From an uncultured Candidatus Actinomarina sp. (GTDB lineage: Bacteria; Actinomycetota; Acidimicrobiia; Actinomarinales; Actinomarinaceae), in contig CACOLU010000006.1 of assembly GCA_902628045.1 (NCBI GenBank), positions 1-47,636 on the forward strand: a stretch of 47,636 nucleotides of DNA, read 5' to 3'. Under the pieces are notes generated by a model. It did not search any database, had not been told where the DNA came from, and saw only the letters and a program-made list of their open reading frames with translations. Below are positions 1-8,314 of this stretch, in pieces (position 1 is the stretch's first letter; every line of letters starts with the position of its first letter). Both the position numbers and the translations under genes were made by a program.

Positions 1-2
1 TT

Positions 3-530
3 TGTTCTCCGGTAGCAGGTTTGGAAATTGGGACAATTGAACAATATTTAAAAAATCCAATACTGAGAATTATGCCTAATTTGCTAATTCGAGATAACAG
101 TGGATTTATTCCTTTTTCATCAAATTATGAAGAAGACTACCTTTCCTTTATTAAAAATATTCTTAACAAACTCGGCACAGTTAAAGAATTTGATGAATCA
201 ATGTTTCCCATAATTACCGCTATATCGGGTAGTGGGCCTGCCTGGTTCTACGAACTTTCCAAACAAATTGTTAACTCTGGTTTCGAACTCGGATTAAGTG
301 AGGAAGAATCAGAAATGATTATAAAAAACCTTGTAAATGCACTTCCTTCACTTTTAAATGATGACGAAACGTTTAATGATTTAATTAATAAAGTAAAGTC
401 ACCTGGGGGAACAACTGAGGCTGGACTTAATTCACTTGATAATAATTCATTTGATAAAGTTATTTTCGAAGCGATGCAGAAAGCTACGCAAAGATCTATT
501 GAAATTTCTAAAGAATTAAGTAATGAATAA
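3..530 (+). CDS. proC: Pyrroline-5-carboxylate reductase, 5'-truncated by window start
   Basis: This is the C-terminal part of a cytosolic enzyme that reduces pyrroline-5-carboxylate to proline with NAD(P)H. The reading frame is open to the window edge, and its first residues (CSPVAGLEIGTIEQ) already match the interior of the family, so the Rossmann N-terminus lies outside. Visible hallmarks are PILRIMPN, the dimerisation-domain motif ISGSGPAWFYE and the signature KVKSPGGTTEAGL near the end. A TTG at 21 could be misread as a start, but homology continues upstream of it. The last eight bases overlap the start of the next gene, suggesting co-transcription. Identification is firm; only the length is unknown. 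Confidence 0.9.
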   Translation, partial: CSPVAGLEIGTIEQYLKNPILRIMPNLLIRDNSGFIPFSSNYEEDYLSFIKNILNKLGTVKEFDESMFPIITAISGSGPAWFYELSKQIVNSGFELGLSEEESEMIIKNLVNALPSLLNDDETFNDLINKVKSPGGTTEAGLNSLDNNSFDKVIFEAMQKATQRSIEISKELSNE

Positions 531-2682
531 ATTTTTAAATAAATATAAAGCTAATGATTATGTTTTATTATTTTCTGCTGGTGCTTCTGTAGGTACTCTT
601 TTTTTATGGGCAGCAAGTTACATATTTCCTGAAGGTGAAATAGTTGGAGGAAGAAGAGTTTTTGAAAACATTCCAAAAGTACTTCAGTATATTTTCTATG
701 TACTTAGCGCTGCAACTATTTATATTTCTGGCTATTTATTTTCCCTACGAGTAAAAAATTGGACTAGAGGCAAAGAAGAAAAAAGGGATGTAAAACTATC
801 ACAAAGGATGCTCAGTCTTTTTGATGGAATTACAATGAGGACGGTTCTTCGATTCAAAGCAGCAGGGTTAATGCATTCATTAATCTATATTGGCTTCCTT
901 GGTTTATTTGCAGGTACAATAACTTTAGAAATTCACCATCTCATGCCTCCTCCTTTAAAGTTTTTGCAAGGCACAACTTATATTGTTTATTCGTTCACAC
1001 TTGAGTTAGCAACTATAGCCTATTTAACTGGTCTTTTTTGGGCTTTAGCAAGACGTTTAATTGGAACTGAGTACAGAATAAAAACGAAAACTTCAATGGA
1101 TGATTATTTGACACTATCTTTACTAATTTTTATTGGAATATCTGGAATTACAACTGAAGCGGGCAGAATCGCATTAGAAAATTTTCCTGATTATGAAAGA
1201 TGGTCATTTATTGGATATATTGTTGCGGATTTTTTAAATCTTACAGATCCTGGGCTTTTTCATAGAATCTCATGGGTTTTGCATGTGGTTTCGTTTTTCG
1301 TATTCTTAATAGCTATTCCATTATCAAAACTCAGACACATTTTTACTTCACCAATGAATATGTTCATGTCTCCTAAAGAAAGACCCAAAGGTGCAATGAA
1401 ATTTATTGGCAATCTTCTTGAAGCAGAAGATATTGATAATGTAGGTACAGAAGTCATAGATCACTTTACATGGAAACAATTAATGGATTTGGATGCATGT
1501 ACTGTTTGCGGGAGGTGTACATCTGTGTGTCCTGCAAACCAAACAGGTAAGTCTTTAGACCCAAGAGAAATCATATTAAAAGTTGGGCAGGTAATGTCTG
1601 AGTCAGGTCAACCTGCAGTGCCTGCAACCGTTTCTACACCAGGTCCATTGCGTATAAATTCTGATAATGTTTTTGAAAGGGTCACTTCTGAAGAACTCTG
1701 GGCCTGTACTTCTTGTAAGGCCTGTGATGAGATTTGTCCAGTTAATATAGAAATTTTAGACAAAATACTTGATATGAGAAGACACCTTGCTTTGATGGAA
1801 TCAGACTTTCCTGCAGAGTTAGGTAAAGCATATGTCGCAATGGAGAATTCATCAAACCCATGGGGAGCCTCTCAAAATGACAGATTAAAGTGGACTGAAG
1901 ATCTTGACTTTGATGTTCCTTTAATAGATGAAAGTAATCATGAAGAATATGACTATTTGTATTGGATTGGTTGTGCGGGAGCTTTTGATGATAGAAATGT
2001 ACCTGTTACAAAAGCTGTAGCAACTTTATTAAAAAGAGCCGGAGTCTCTTTTGCTGTTCTTGGACCAAAAGAGGTTTGTACAGGAGATTCTGCAAGACGA
2101 ACAGGAAATGAATTTGTTTTTCAACAACTTGCTATTCAAAATATTGAAAATATGAATAATCTTAAAGTTGAAAAAATTATTACTCAGTGTCCACACTGCT
2201 TTAATACTATAGCAAATGAGTATCCGCAACTTGGAGGAAACTATCAAGTAATTCATCACAGTCAGCTTTTAACAGAGTTAGTTCAATCCGGAAAAATTGA
2301 AGTAGGAACTAGTGATAAGCCTTATAAAATTACATATCATGATTCATGTTATCTAGGCAGACATAATGACATTTATACTGCACCACGTGAGATTGTAGGT
2401 TCTATAGGTGGAATCGAGATTAGAGAAATGAAAAGACAGGGAACCAAGAGCTTTTGTTGTGGTGCAGGTGGTGGAAGAATGTGGATGGAGGAATCTACAG
2501 GTAAAAAAGTAAATATTGAGCGTTCACAAGAAGCTATTGATACTGGAGCTGACGAAGTTGCTGTTGCGTGTCCTTTTTGCTACATAATGATGGATGATGG
2601 TGTAAAAGAATTAGGCTATGGAGACAATGTTAAAGTACGAGATGTGTCGCTCATATTGTTAGATAATCTTAAAAAGGATTAA
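523..2682 (+). CDS. Membrane-anchored Fe-S oxidoreductase, EtfD (Rv0338c)-like / heterodisulfide-reductase-like
   Basis: 719 residues. The N-terminal roughly 270 residues form about six membrane helices of the nitrate-reductase-gamma/HdrE type, with histidines that could bind heme b (LMHSL, FHRISWVLHVV). Two 4Fe-4S motifs follow, CTVCGRCTSVCP starting at Cys326 and CTSCKACDEICP starting at Cys395, then two CCG (cysteine-rich) domains with GCAG...TQCPHC and HDSCYLG...FCCGAGGG. This order is that of mycobacterial Rv0338c, described as EtfD, which passes electrons from ETF and acyl-CoA dehydrogenases to quinone. The acyl-CoA dehydrogenase at 11831-13621 fits this role, but ETF subunits are not in the window. 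A general (Fe-S)-binding oxidoreductase with another donor remains possible. The start ATG overlaps proC. Confidence 0.85.
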   Translation: MNKFLNKYKANDYVLLFSAGASVGTLFLWAASYIFPEGEIVGGRRVFENIPKVLQYIFYVLSAATIYISGYLFSLRVKNWTRGKEEKRDVKLSQRMLSLFDGITMRTVLRFKAAGLMHSLIYIGFLGLFAGTITLEIHHLMPPPLKFLQGTTYIVYSFTLELATIAYLTGLFWALARRLIGTEYRIKTKTSMDDYLTLSLLIFIGISGITTEAGRIALENFPDYERWSFIGYIVADFLNLTDPGLFHRISWVLHVVSFFVFLIAIPLSKLRHIFTSPMNMFMSPKERPKGAMKFIGNLLEAEDIDNVGTEVIDHFTWKQLMDLDACTVCGRCTSVCPANQTGKSLDPREIILKVGQVMSESGQPAVPATVSTPGPLRINSDNVFERVTSEELWACTSCKACDEICPVNIEILDKILDMRRHLALMESDFPAELGKAYVAMENSSNPWGASQNDRLKWTEDLDFDVPLIDESNHEEYDYLYWIGCAGAFDDRNVPVTKAVATLLKRAGVSFAVLGPKEVCTGDSARRTGNEFVFQQLAIQNIENMNNLKVEKIITQCPHCFNTIANEYPQLGGNYQVIHHSQLLTELVQSGKIEVGTSDKPYKITYHDSCYLGRHNDIYTAPREIVGSIGGIEIREMKRQGTKSFCCGAGGGRMWMEESTGKKVNIERSQEAIDTGADEVAVACPFCYIMMDDGVKELGYGDNVKVRDVSLILLDNLKKD

Positions 2683-2996
2683 GAGTTATCTCCCATAAAA
2701 AATTTCTGAATATTTCCATCAGACTTGTTAATACTGTAAATAACATATAAAGCAATTGTGAAGCTTCCTAAAGTCATGACAAAAAATGTCCAAACTAAAG
2801 CTGGCAAAATATTTTCTTTGTAGAAAATCCAAAGACTAAATAAAACAAATCCAGAGTAAAGATCAACTAATGAAACAACACCCCAAGGTAAGTCAGGAAT
2901 TGGTGAATCAAAAATTGTGACTTCTCCCTGTGCCCAAATTATCACTCCAGCCATAGAAAGAGTTATAAAGTAGGATATAAATTTTGTTATAGTCAT
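2679..2996 (-). CDS. Small membrane protein, DUF1475-like
   Basis: About 105 residues with three predicted membrane helices. The middle has the pattern SLVDLYSGFVLFSLWIFYKE followed by a helix with LGSFTIALYVIY, which resembles the DUF1475 family as I remember it; no function is known for that family. I chose the ATG at 2996 rather than the upstream in-frame codon at 3041 because the longer form would run into the divergent gene at 3027, and because a TAAAAT hexamer sits seven bases before this ATG. The stop codon overlaps the stop of the convergent upstream gene. The function is unknown. Confidence 0.65.
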   Translation of the reverse strand: MTITKFISYFITLSMAGVIIWAQGEVTIFDSPIPDLPWGVVSLVDLYSGFVLFSLWIFYKENILPALVWTFFVMTLGSFTIALYVIYSINKSDGNIQKFFMGDNS

Positions 2997-3026
2997 AAAA
3001 TAGATTTTAAATAAGGAAAAATTTAA

Positions 3027-3644
3027 ATGAGTGAAAGACAAATATTCTCAAAAATTTTACGTCTTGATAAATATATATATAATGACCTCCTTAATCTAAA
3101 CGGTGCACTGCAAAAGGGAATTGCAATTTATTTAGCTGTCGCAACCTTAACTACTTTAAGCGCGTTTAGATTTTTTAATGGAATGATTGAATTTCTTGAG
3201 AGCAATCTTGTTCTTTTTCAAGGTGAAATGTCTGAAGAAGAGTTCCAGATGCTTAGGTCTCTGATCGATGAACTATCTGTTATTTTTATTCAGCAAGATT
3301 CGACTACATCAGTATTGATTTCATCAATTGTATCAACCAGTGTTACGACAGTAGTCGGACTTGTAATTTGTTTTTTGATTCTTAAATTTCTTTTAAGAAA
3401 AGATCCAAAACCAACTGATCTACTTATAATTTCATTCTTTTCAAGTGTTCCAGGATTACTTGTATTTCCAGTGCTGTTTATACAAGACCCACTTGTACAA
3501 GCATTATTAGTTTTTATAACTTCGATCTACGCACTAATTGCATTTGGCTCTGGTATAAAGCAGGTTTACTTATTAAGAAATATTGAAGTTGTCCTTGTTG
3601 TTATTGCACTAACATTCGGTGGTTCAATTTTAGGATCAGCATAG
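3027..3644 (+). CDS. Multi-pass membrane protein, Yip1-like, function unknown
   Basis: 205 residues. A cytosolic N-terminus of about 30 residues is followed by a helix (IAIYLAVATLTTL), a polar loop of about 50 residues rich in Glu, and then about four closely spaced helices. This topology resembles bacterial Yip1-domain proteins, but I see no diagnostic motif. An AAGGA Shine-Dalgarno sequence lies nine bases upstream of the ATG, supporting the start. The next gene begins two bases after the stop, so the two are probably co-transcribed. No function can be assigned. Confidence 0.6.
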   Translation: MSERQIFSKILRLDKYIYNDLLNLNGALQKGIAIYLAVATLTTLSAFRFFNGMIEFLESNLVLFQGEMSEEEFQMLRSLIDELSVIFIQQDSTTSVLISSIVSTSVTTVVGLVICFLILKFLLRKDPKPTDLLIISFFSSVPGLLVFPVLFIQDPLVQALLVFITSIYALIAFGSGIKQVYLLRNIEVVLVVIALTFGGSILGSA

Positions 3645-3646
3645 TT

Positions 3647-4243
3647 TTGAATGCTGCAGTAATTTTAGCCGCAGGTAGCTCAAGTAGAATGGGATTTCCT
3701 AAACAATTAGCTGAAGTTAAGGACAAGCCATTACTCCAAGCAATAATTGATAAAGTTAATATTAATTTTGATAACTCTTCTGTCGTGCTGGGGTCTGAAA
3801 ATGAAATAATTTCTGAAAAAATAGATTTTAAAAATTCAAATATCTTAATTAATGAAAATTGGTCGGAGGGGATCACATCTTCAATTAGGACAGCTCTATT
3901 TTTCTATCAAAATCAAAAAGAGATTAAGAATATAATTTTTTTCCTCGGGGATCAACCAGAAGTTGAAGTTAAAGTTATAGACGGTCTCAACAATGATGAC
4001 CATGATGGCAGTAAGGTTTTGGTTCCTCAATATAGATACAAACTAGGATTTCCAATTTTAATTCCGAGAATATTTTGGACGAAATTAGAATTAATAACTG
4101 AAGACGATGAAATTGATGAAGAAAAATCAGTTTTTCAAGATTTTGATTTAGTTGATTTTCTTATCTCGTCAGAAATTGAAATTAAAAAACTTAATTTCAA
4201 TTTTTTAGAACCTATTGATTATGACGAAGAAAAAGATTTTTGA
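3647..4243 (+). CDS. MobA/MocA-like nucleotidyltransferase
   Basis: 198 residues. The N-terminus has the NTP-transferase signature AAVILAAGSSSRMGFPKQL, and IIFFLGDQPEV provides the metal-binding acidic position of GT-A-fold nucleotidyltransferases. It is most like the MocA/MobA group, which attach CMP or GMP to molybdopterin; KVLVPQYRYKLGFPILIPR matches the usual R-G-HPVL segment only loosely. No molybdenum-cofactor gene is nearby, so the substrate is uncertain. Translation appears to begin at a TTG two bases after the preceding stop: the signature starts within four residues and no in-frame ATG exists upstream. The C-terminus is acidic and poorly conserved. Confidence 0.7.
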   Translation: MNAAVILAAGSSSRMGFPKQLAEVKDKPLLQAIIDKVNINFDNSSVVLGSENEIISEKIDFKNSNILINENWSEGITSSIRTALFFYQNQKEIKNIIFFLGDQPEVEVKVIDGLNNDDHDGSKVLVPQYRYKLGFPILIPRIFWTKLELITEDDEIDEEKSVFQDFDLVDFLISSEIEIKKLNFNFLEPIDYDEEKDF

Positions 4244-4293
4244 GAGTGGGAAAAACTCTTAAAAAAAATCGTTTCTTTATGTAATTTATTTTG

Positions 4294-4299
4294 TAAAAT
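4294..4299 (+). promoter_or_regulatory. Putative -10 element for leaderless transcription of the DUF4332 gene
   Basis: The hexamer TAAAAT, preceded by TG as in extended -10 elements, ends seven bases before the ATG at 4307, and there is no Shine-Dalgarno sequence. A transcript started from it would begin at or one base before the ATG. AT-rich DNA gives such hexamers by chance, so this rests on the recurring spacing seen at several genes in the window. Confidence 0.4.
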
Positions 4300-4306
4300 T
4301 TAAAAC

Positions 4307-4711
4307 ATGAATTCAATTGACTCTATAAATGGTATGACACATACCGAAGCAACAAAACTAAGAAGAGCTAGAGTCAGAACAACAACAACTTTTTTACAAA
4401 TCGCTTCTTCCAGGTCAGGTAGAGCCCTCTTAACAAAAGAAACAGGAATTAGTTCACCTAAATTATTGCACTGGGCTAGACGTGCTGAATTAATGAAAAT
4501 TAAAAACCTAGGGAGAGACTATGCAGACTTACTTGAAGCCGCTGGAGTTGAAAGTGTGTCTGAATTAAAGAGAAGAAATCCGGAATCACTTCATGAGGTA
4601 ATGGCAAAAATTAACTCAAAAAGAAATATAGTAGACAGAATGCCCTCCCTAAAGAGAGTTACTAATTGGATCGAAGACTCTAAAGATATAGAAATTAAGG
4701 TTTCTTCATAA
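4307..4711 (+). CDS. DUF4332 domain protein (helix-hairpin-helix-like)
   Basis: 134 residues. The motif MKIKNLGRDYADLLEAAGVESVSELKRRNPESLH is the typical DUF4332 core (shown here at about residues 64-97 with key residues L-G-Y-LL-AGV-S--EL--R-P--L). It is related to helix-hairpin-helix folds and is followed by a second helical half ending in LKRVTNWIED. The N-terminal 60 residues are basic and also helical. HHH-like domains often bind DNA or act as protein-docking modules, but the function of this family is unknown. The gene stands alone between a nucleotidyltransferase and nadE and appears to be leaderless. Confidence 0.75.
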   Translation: MNSIDSINGMTHTEATKLRRARVRTTTTFLQIASSRSGRALLTKETGISSPKLLHWARRAELMKIKNLGRDYADLLEAAGVESVSELKRRNPESLHEVMAKINSKRNIVDRMPSLKRVTNWIEDSKDIEIKVSS

Positions 4712-4737
4712 CCAAGTTTCCCATCTATCATTAAATT

Positions 4738-6444
4738 GTGAATAAAAAAACAATTCGAATAGCTGGTGCCCAAAAGTCATTTCCTGTCGGGGCCATACAG
4801 AAAAATAAGCAAACTATTTTAGATTGTTTTGAAGCAGCGGAAGAAAAAGAAGCAGATATCTTAATTTTCCCCGAATTAGCACTTACAGGATATCCACCTG
4901 AAGACTTACTTTTAAGAGAAAGTTTTGTTGGAAAAAACTTTGCTGTTTTAGAAGAATTAGCTGAATTTTCTAGCTCAACAAGTGGTGTTGTTGGTTTTGT
5001 TGACAGAAACTTGGATGATAACCATACAGATAAACAAAAAAGAGACATTGCTAATGCGGCAGCAATAATTCAGAACGGGGATGTAAAAGGAATCTATCAC
5101 AAGTGTTACCTTCCAAACTACTCAGTATTTGATGAAGCTAGGTATTTTGCCAAAGGAAATAATCCAGGAAATGTATTTTGGTATGAAGATGTTGGGATTG
5201 GGATAAGTATTTGCGAAGACATTTGGATTGAAGATGGACCTTCATTACAACAAGTAGAGAATGGTGCATCTTTAATAATTAACATAAACGCTTCTCCCTA
5301 TGATCAAAATAAAACCGACTTGAGAAAAGAGCTCGTTGTCAACCAGGCTAAAAAATTAGGCGTGCCAATTATTTACTTAAACATGGTTGGCGGTCAAGAC
5401 GAATTAGTTTTTGATGGAGGTTCATTTGTTGTAGATGGTGAAGGTGAAATACTTTATCAAGCTCAACAGTTTAAAGAGGAGTTGTTCTATCTTGATCTAG
5501 ATTTGGAAGTGAAAGAGCATCCCAAAGGGTCAATACTGGAGATTAGACACAAAGCATCTGAGCTAGATTCTCCACAATCTGTTCAACTTTTATCAAAAAA
5601 TGAATCTCTGTACTCAGCATTAAAATTAGGGTTGTTCGATTACGTTAGTAAAAATAATTTTGAAAAAGTTCTAGTAGGACTTTCTGGAGGAATAGACTCT
5701 GCATTGACGGTAACTATTGCCGTTGATGCTCTTGGTTCCGATAATGTTGTAGGTGTAGCGTTGCCCTCTAAATACAACACAGAGGAGTCTCTTGTCGATG
5801 CAAGGTTACTTGCAGAAAATCTTGATATAGAATTTAAAGTTATAGAAATTGAAGAAATAGTAAATATTTTTAGGAATACATTAAAAGAAAGTGTTAACGA
5901 TGAACTTGGGCAAACAACAGATGAAAATATCCAATCACGCGTAAGGGGTAATATTTTGATGGCTTTATCCAACCAAACTGGAGCTATGGTTGTTTCTACA
6001 GGTAATAAGTCTGAAATGGCTGTAGGTTATTCAACTCTTTACGGTGATTTAGCAGGAGGTTTTGCATTATTGAAAGATTTATATAAAACTGAAGTTTATA
6101 ACTTAGCAAATTTCAGAAATTCAGTTTCAAGCGTAATTCCTCAAAATACAATCAATAAAGAACCAAGTGCAGAATTAAGACCAGATCAATTTGATAAGGA
6201 TTCTTTGCCAGAGTACGAACTTCTTGATGAAATTTTACGTATGTATATTGAAGAAGATAGTTCTTCAGAAAAGATTATTGCTAAGGGAATTGATGAGAAC
6301 ATTGTATATGATGTTTTGTCCAAAGTCGATAGAAACGAATACAAGAGAAAACAAGTTGCACCAGGAGTAAAATTAACAGAAAAAGCATTTGGCAAAGACA
6401 GAAGAATGCCAATTACAAATACCTATATTCGAGAAAGAGGATAA
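4738..6444 (+). CDS. nadE: Glutamine-hydrolysing NAD+ synthetase
   Basis: 568 residues in two domains. The N-terminal nitrilase-type glutaminase domain (about residues 1-255) carries the Glu46-Lys122-Cys159 triad in PELALTGYPPED, YHKCYLPNY and ISICEDIW. The C-terminal ATP-dependent ligase domain (about 290-568) has the P-loop GLSGGIDSAL and the motif STGNKSEMAVGYSTLYGD. The enzyme amidates deamido-NAD+ to NAD+ using glutamine-derived ammonia, the last step of NAD synthesis, in the cytosol. Length and both active sites are normal. The start is GTG at 4738, the only start codon consistent with the conserved N-terminus. It is followed five bases later by the next gene. Confidence 0.96.
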   Translation: MNKKTIRIAGAQKSFPVGAIQKNKQTILDCFEAAEEKEADILIFPELALTGYPPEDLLLRESFVGKNFAVLEELAEFSSSTSGVVGFVDRNLDDNHTDKQKRDIANAAAIIQNGDVKGIYHKCYLPNYSVFDEARYFAKGNNPGNVFWYEDVGIGISICEDIWIEDGPSLQQVENGASLIININASPYDQNKTDLRKELVVNQAKKLGVPIIYLNMVGGQDELVFDGGSFVVDGEGEILYQAQQFKEELFYLDLDLEVKEHPKGSILEIRHKASELDSPQSVQLLSKNESLYSALKLGLFDYVSKNNFEKVLVGLSGGIDSALTVTIAVDALGSDNVVGVALPSKYNTEESLVDARLLAENLDIEFKVIEIEEIVNIFRNTLKESVNDELGQTTDENIQSRVRGNILMALSNQTGAMVVSTGNKSEMAVGYSTLYGDLAGGFALLKDLYKTEVYNLANFRNSVSSVIPQNTINKEPSAELRPDQFDKDSLPEYELLDEILRMYIEEDSSSEKIIAKGIDENIVYDVLSKVDRNEYKRKQVAPGVKLTEKAFGKDRRMPITNTYIRERG

Positions 6445-6449
6445 TCGTT

Positions 6450-7274
6450 TTGTATTTGATCAATGATTTGGAAGTTACAAAAGATGAATTTACTTTGCCT
6501 GTTGAAAATTTAGCAGTATGGAGAGGAGATGGGGTCTTTGAAGCTTTGAAGATTCATGACCACTATCCTTTTGGGTTAGAGAAACATATAGACAGGTTAA
6601 AACAGTCTTGCAAAAAACAACTATTTGAAAATGTAGACTTTAATTTGGTCAAAAACAATATTTTAAAAATAGCATCAAAACATAAAAGTGGATATGTGAG
6701 AGTTTTAATCTTGAGAAATGAGTCAGATGACGATTTTACAATTTATTCTTTTTATCAACCATTATTGAACTTACCCGAAGAATTTACATTGCAATCTCAA
6801 CCCGCACCATGGCATGCTGGTGGAGATTATGAAGTTGATAGTAAAAATATAGTTGGTTCAAAATCTACTTCGTATGCTTATAACATAAAGCAAACCAGAG
6901 AAGCAGTTAGAGATGGTTTTACAGATGCCTTGCTCATCAATAATAAGGGCATAGTTTTAGAAGGCCCAACTTTTTGTGTTGGCTGGATTCAGGATGAAGT
7001 TGTTTATGTACCAGATCTTGATTTGGGAATTTTAGATTCAATAACTCGACAGTATTTATTGAAGTTTGGTGAGGAAGACAAAATTCAAGTATCTGTTTCT
7101 AGAGTGACAATAGATGAACTGTATAAAGTTGATACAGTTTTTGTAATGTCTACAGCTAAACACGGAGTATTTGTCTCAAAGATTGATAACCAGTTGTTTG
7201 AGCAGGCACCTTTGTTAAACACTTTACAAGATTTATTTGCGAAAGAAGTACTTAAGGAAAAGCAAGAAAGTTAA
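6450..7274 (+). CDS. Class IV PLP-dependent aminotransferase / aminodeoxychorismate lyase family
   Basis: 274 residues. Family features are RGDGVFEALKIHDHYPFGLEKHIDRL near the N-terminus (shown here by R-GDG-FE----), the presumed PLP lysine in GSKSTSYAYN, TDALLINNKGIVLEGPT, and LDLGILDSITRQYLL near the C-terminus. The fold covers branched-chain aminotransferase (IlvE), D-amino-acid aminotransferase and aminodeoxychorismate lyase (PabC), and I cannot separate these by eye; the short length and FEALKIHD context lean towards PabC or an IlvE-like enzyme. The start is TTG at 6450. The gene lies between nadE and selD, all on the same strand with tiny gaps. Confidence 0.8.
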   Translation: MYLINDLEVTKDEFTLPVENLAVWRGDGVFEALKIHDHYPFGLEKHIDRLKQSCKKQLFENVDFNLVKNNILKIASKHKSGYVRVLILRNESDDDFTIYSFYQPLLNLPEEFTLQSQPAPWHAGGDYEVDSKNIVGSKSTSYAYNIKQTREAVRDGFTDALLINNKGIVLEGPTFCVGWIQDEVVYVPDLDLGILDSITRQYLLKFGEEDKIQVSVSRVTIDELYKVDTVFVMSTAKHGVFVSKIDNQLFEQAPLLNTLQDLFAKEVLKEKQES

Positions 7275-7281
7275 AGGGGGG
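7275..7281 (+). promoter_or_regulatory. Strong Shine-Dalgarno sequence setting the selD GTG start
   Basis: AGGGGGG lies four bases before the GTG at 7286, directly after the stop of the aminotransferase gene. It is one of the strongest ribosome-binding sites in the window and supports starting selD upstream of the in-frame TGA. Confidence 0.7.
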
Positions 7282-7285
7282 TAAA

Positions 7286-8314
7286 GTGAGACTCACAGAG
7301 TATTCTCATGGCTCAGGTTGAGCATGTAAACTCTCCCAAGGAGAGCTTGCTCAAGTTCTGAAGCAATCAAAACAAAATAATTCAAACAATTCTGAAGTCT
7401 TAGTTGGGTTAGAAAATCCAGATGATGGTGCAGTTATTGATCTAGGAAACAATATGAAAATTGTACAAACAGTTGATTTTTTTACCCCTATACTAGATGA
7501 CCCTTATGACTGGGGCAGGGTTGCCGCAACAAATGCATTATCTGATATTTATGCAATGGGAGGTGTGCCTATATCATCTTTACAGTTAGTTAGTTGGCCA
7601 AGAGAAGATATAGGTTTTGACGTTTTATCAGATGTTATTAAGGGAGGTGCAGATGTAATGAAATCTGCAAGTTGCAATATTGTTGGAGGGCACAGTATTG
7701 ATGACAAAGAACCAAAATATGGTTTTGCTGTAACAGGTATCGTTAATGAAACAATCTATACAAAAACGAATATTAAAAATGGAGATAAACTCTTTCTAAC
7801 CAAGCCTCTCGGTTCTGGAATTATTGCAACTGCAATAAAAAAAGGTGTCGCTGATAAAGAAGCAATAAATCAGGTAACAAATGTAATGACAACATTAAAT
7901 GATGCAGGCCTTGAAGTCGCAAATCACCTCAATGCAAATGCAATTACAGACGTTACTGGTTTTGGACTTCTTGGCCACCTCAGTGAGATGTTGACTGATG
8001 AAAAATTATCAGCAAATTTGATATTCGATAAAGTTCCAATCATTGAGTTTGCAAAAGATTATTTTCATAAAGGCATATATCCATCAGGAAGCCAGAGAAA
8101 TTTTGATTCAGTAAAAGATTTTACCTCATACGAGGTTCAAGACGAGGCACTTTTATTAGCAGATGCTCAAACTAGTGGAGGATTATTAATTTCTGCACCT
8201 GCTGAAACAGATATAGATTTGATAGAAATTGAAAAAATATATGGGGTTTCTATAAAAGAAATTGGAAATATAACTGATAGATATAATCAAAAAATAAATA
8301 TTATTAGTAGTTGA
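7286..8314 (+). CDS. selD: Selenide, water dikinase, selenocysteine-containing (in-frame TGA at 7319-7321)
   Basis: 342 residues if the TGA at codon 12 is read as selenocysteine. SelD makes selenophosphate from selenide and ATP, the selenium donor for Sec-tRNA. Read through, the N-terminus is RLTEYSHGSG-U-ACKLSQGEL, which aligns with the Cys/Sec active-site loop and its following catalytic Lys. Downstream are NPDDGAVIDL, the ATP-site motif TVDFFTPILDDPYDWGRVAA, NVVGGHS-type glycine loops and TDVTGFGLLGHL. An ordinary ORF caller would start at the ATG at 7454 and lose 56 residues including the active site. A hairpin immediately after the TGA looks like a bacterial SECIS, and tRNA-Sec is encoded at 33813-33904. 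Confidence 0.93.
7318..7354 (+). promoter_or_regulatory. Putative bacterial SECIS hairpin in selD
   Basis: The UGA is embedded in an outer 7-bp stem, TTGAGCA (7318-7324) with TGCTCAA (7348-7354). An inner 6-bp stem, CTCTCC (7331-7336) with GGAGAG (7340-7345), closes a CAA loop, with an internal asymmetric bulge of six and two bases. The apical loop lies about 16 bases after the UGA, the distance expected for SelB-bound bacterial SECIS elements. All pairs are Watson-Crick. Confidence 0.8.

Noticed and set aside
4244-4270. Short hairpin (AGAGT...ACTCT) after the nucleotidyltransferase as a terminator
   Set aside because: The stem is only five pairs and is followed by A residues rather than T, so it does not fit an intrinsic terminator on the + strand; on the - strand the T run lies before the stem.
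7319-7321. TGA as a true stop or frameshift making selD a pseudogene
   Set aside because: The frame is intact on both sides, the residue falls exactly on the SelD Cys/Sec site, a hairpin follows, a strong ribosome site precedes the GTG, and a tRNA-Sec gene is present.
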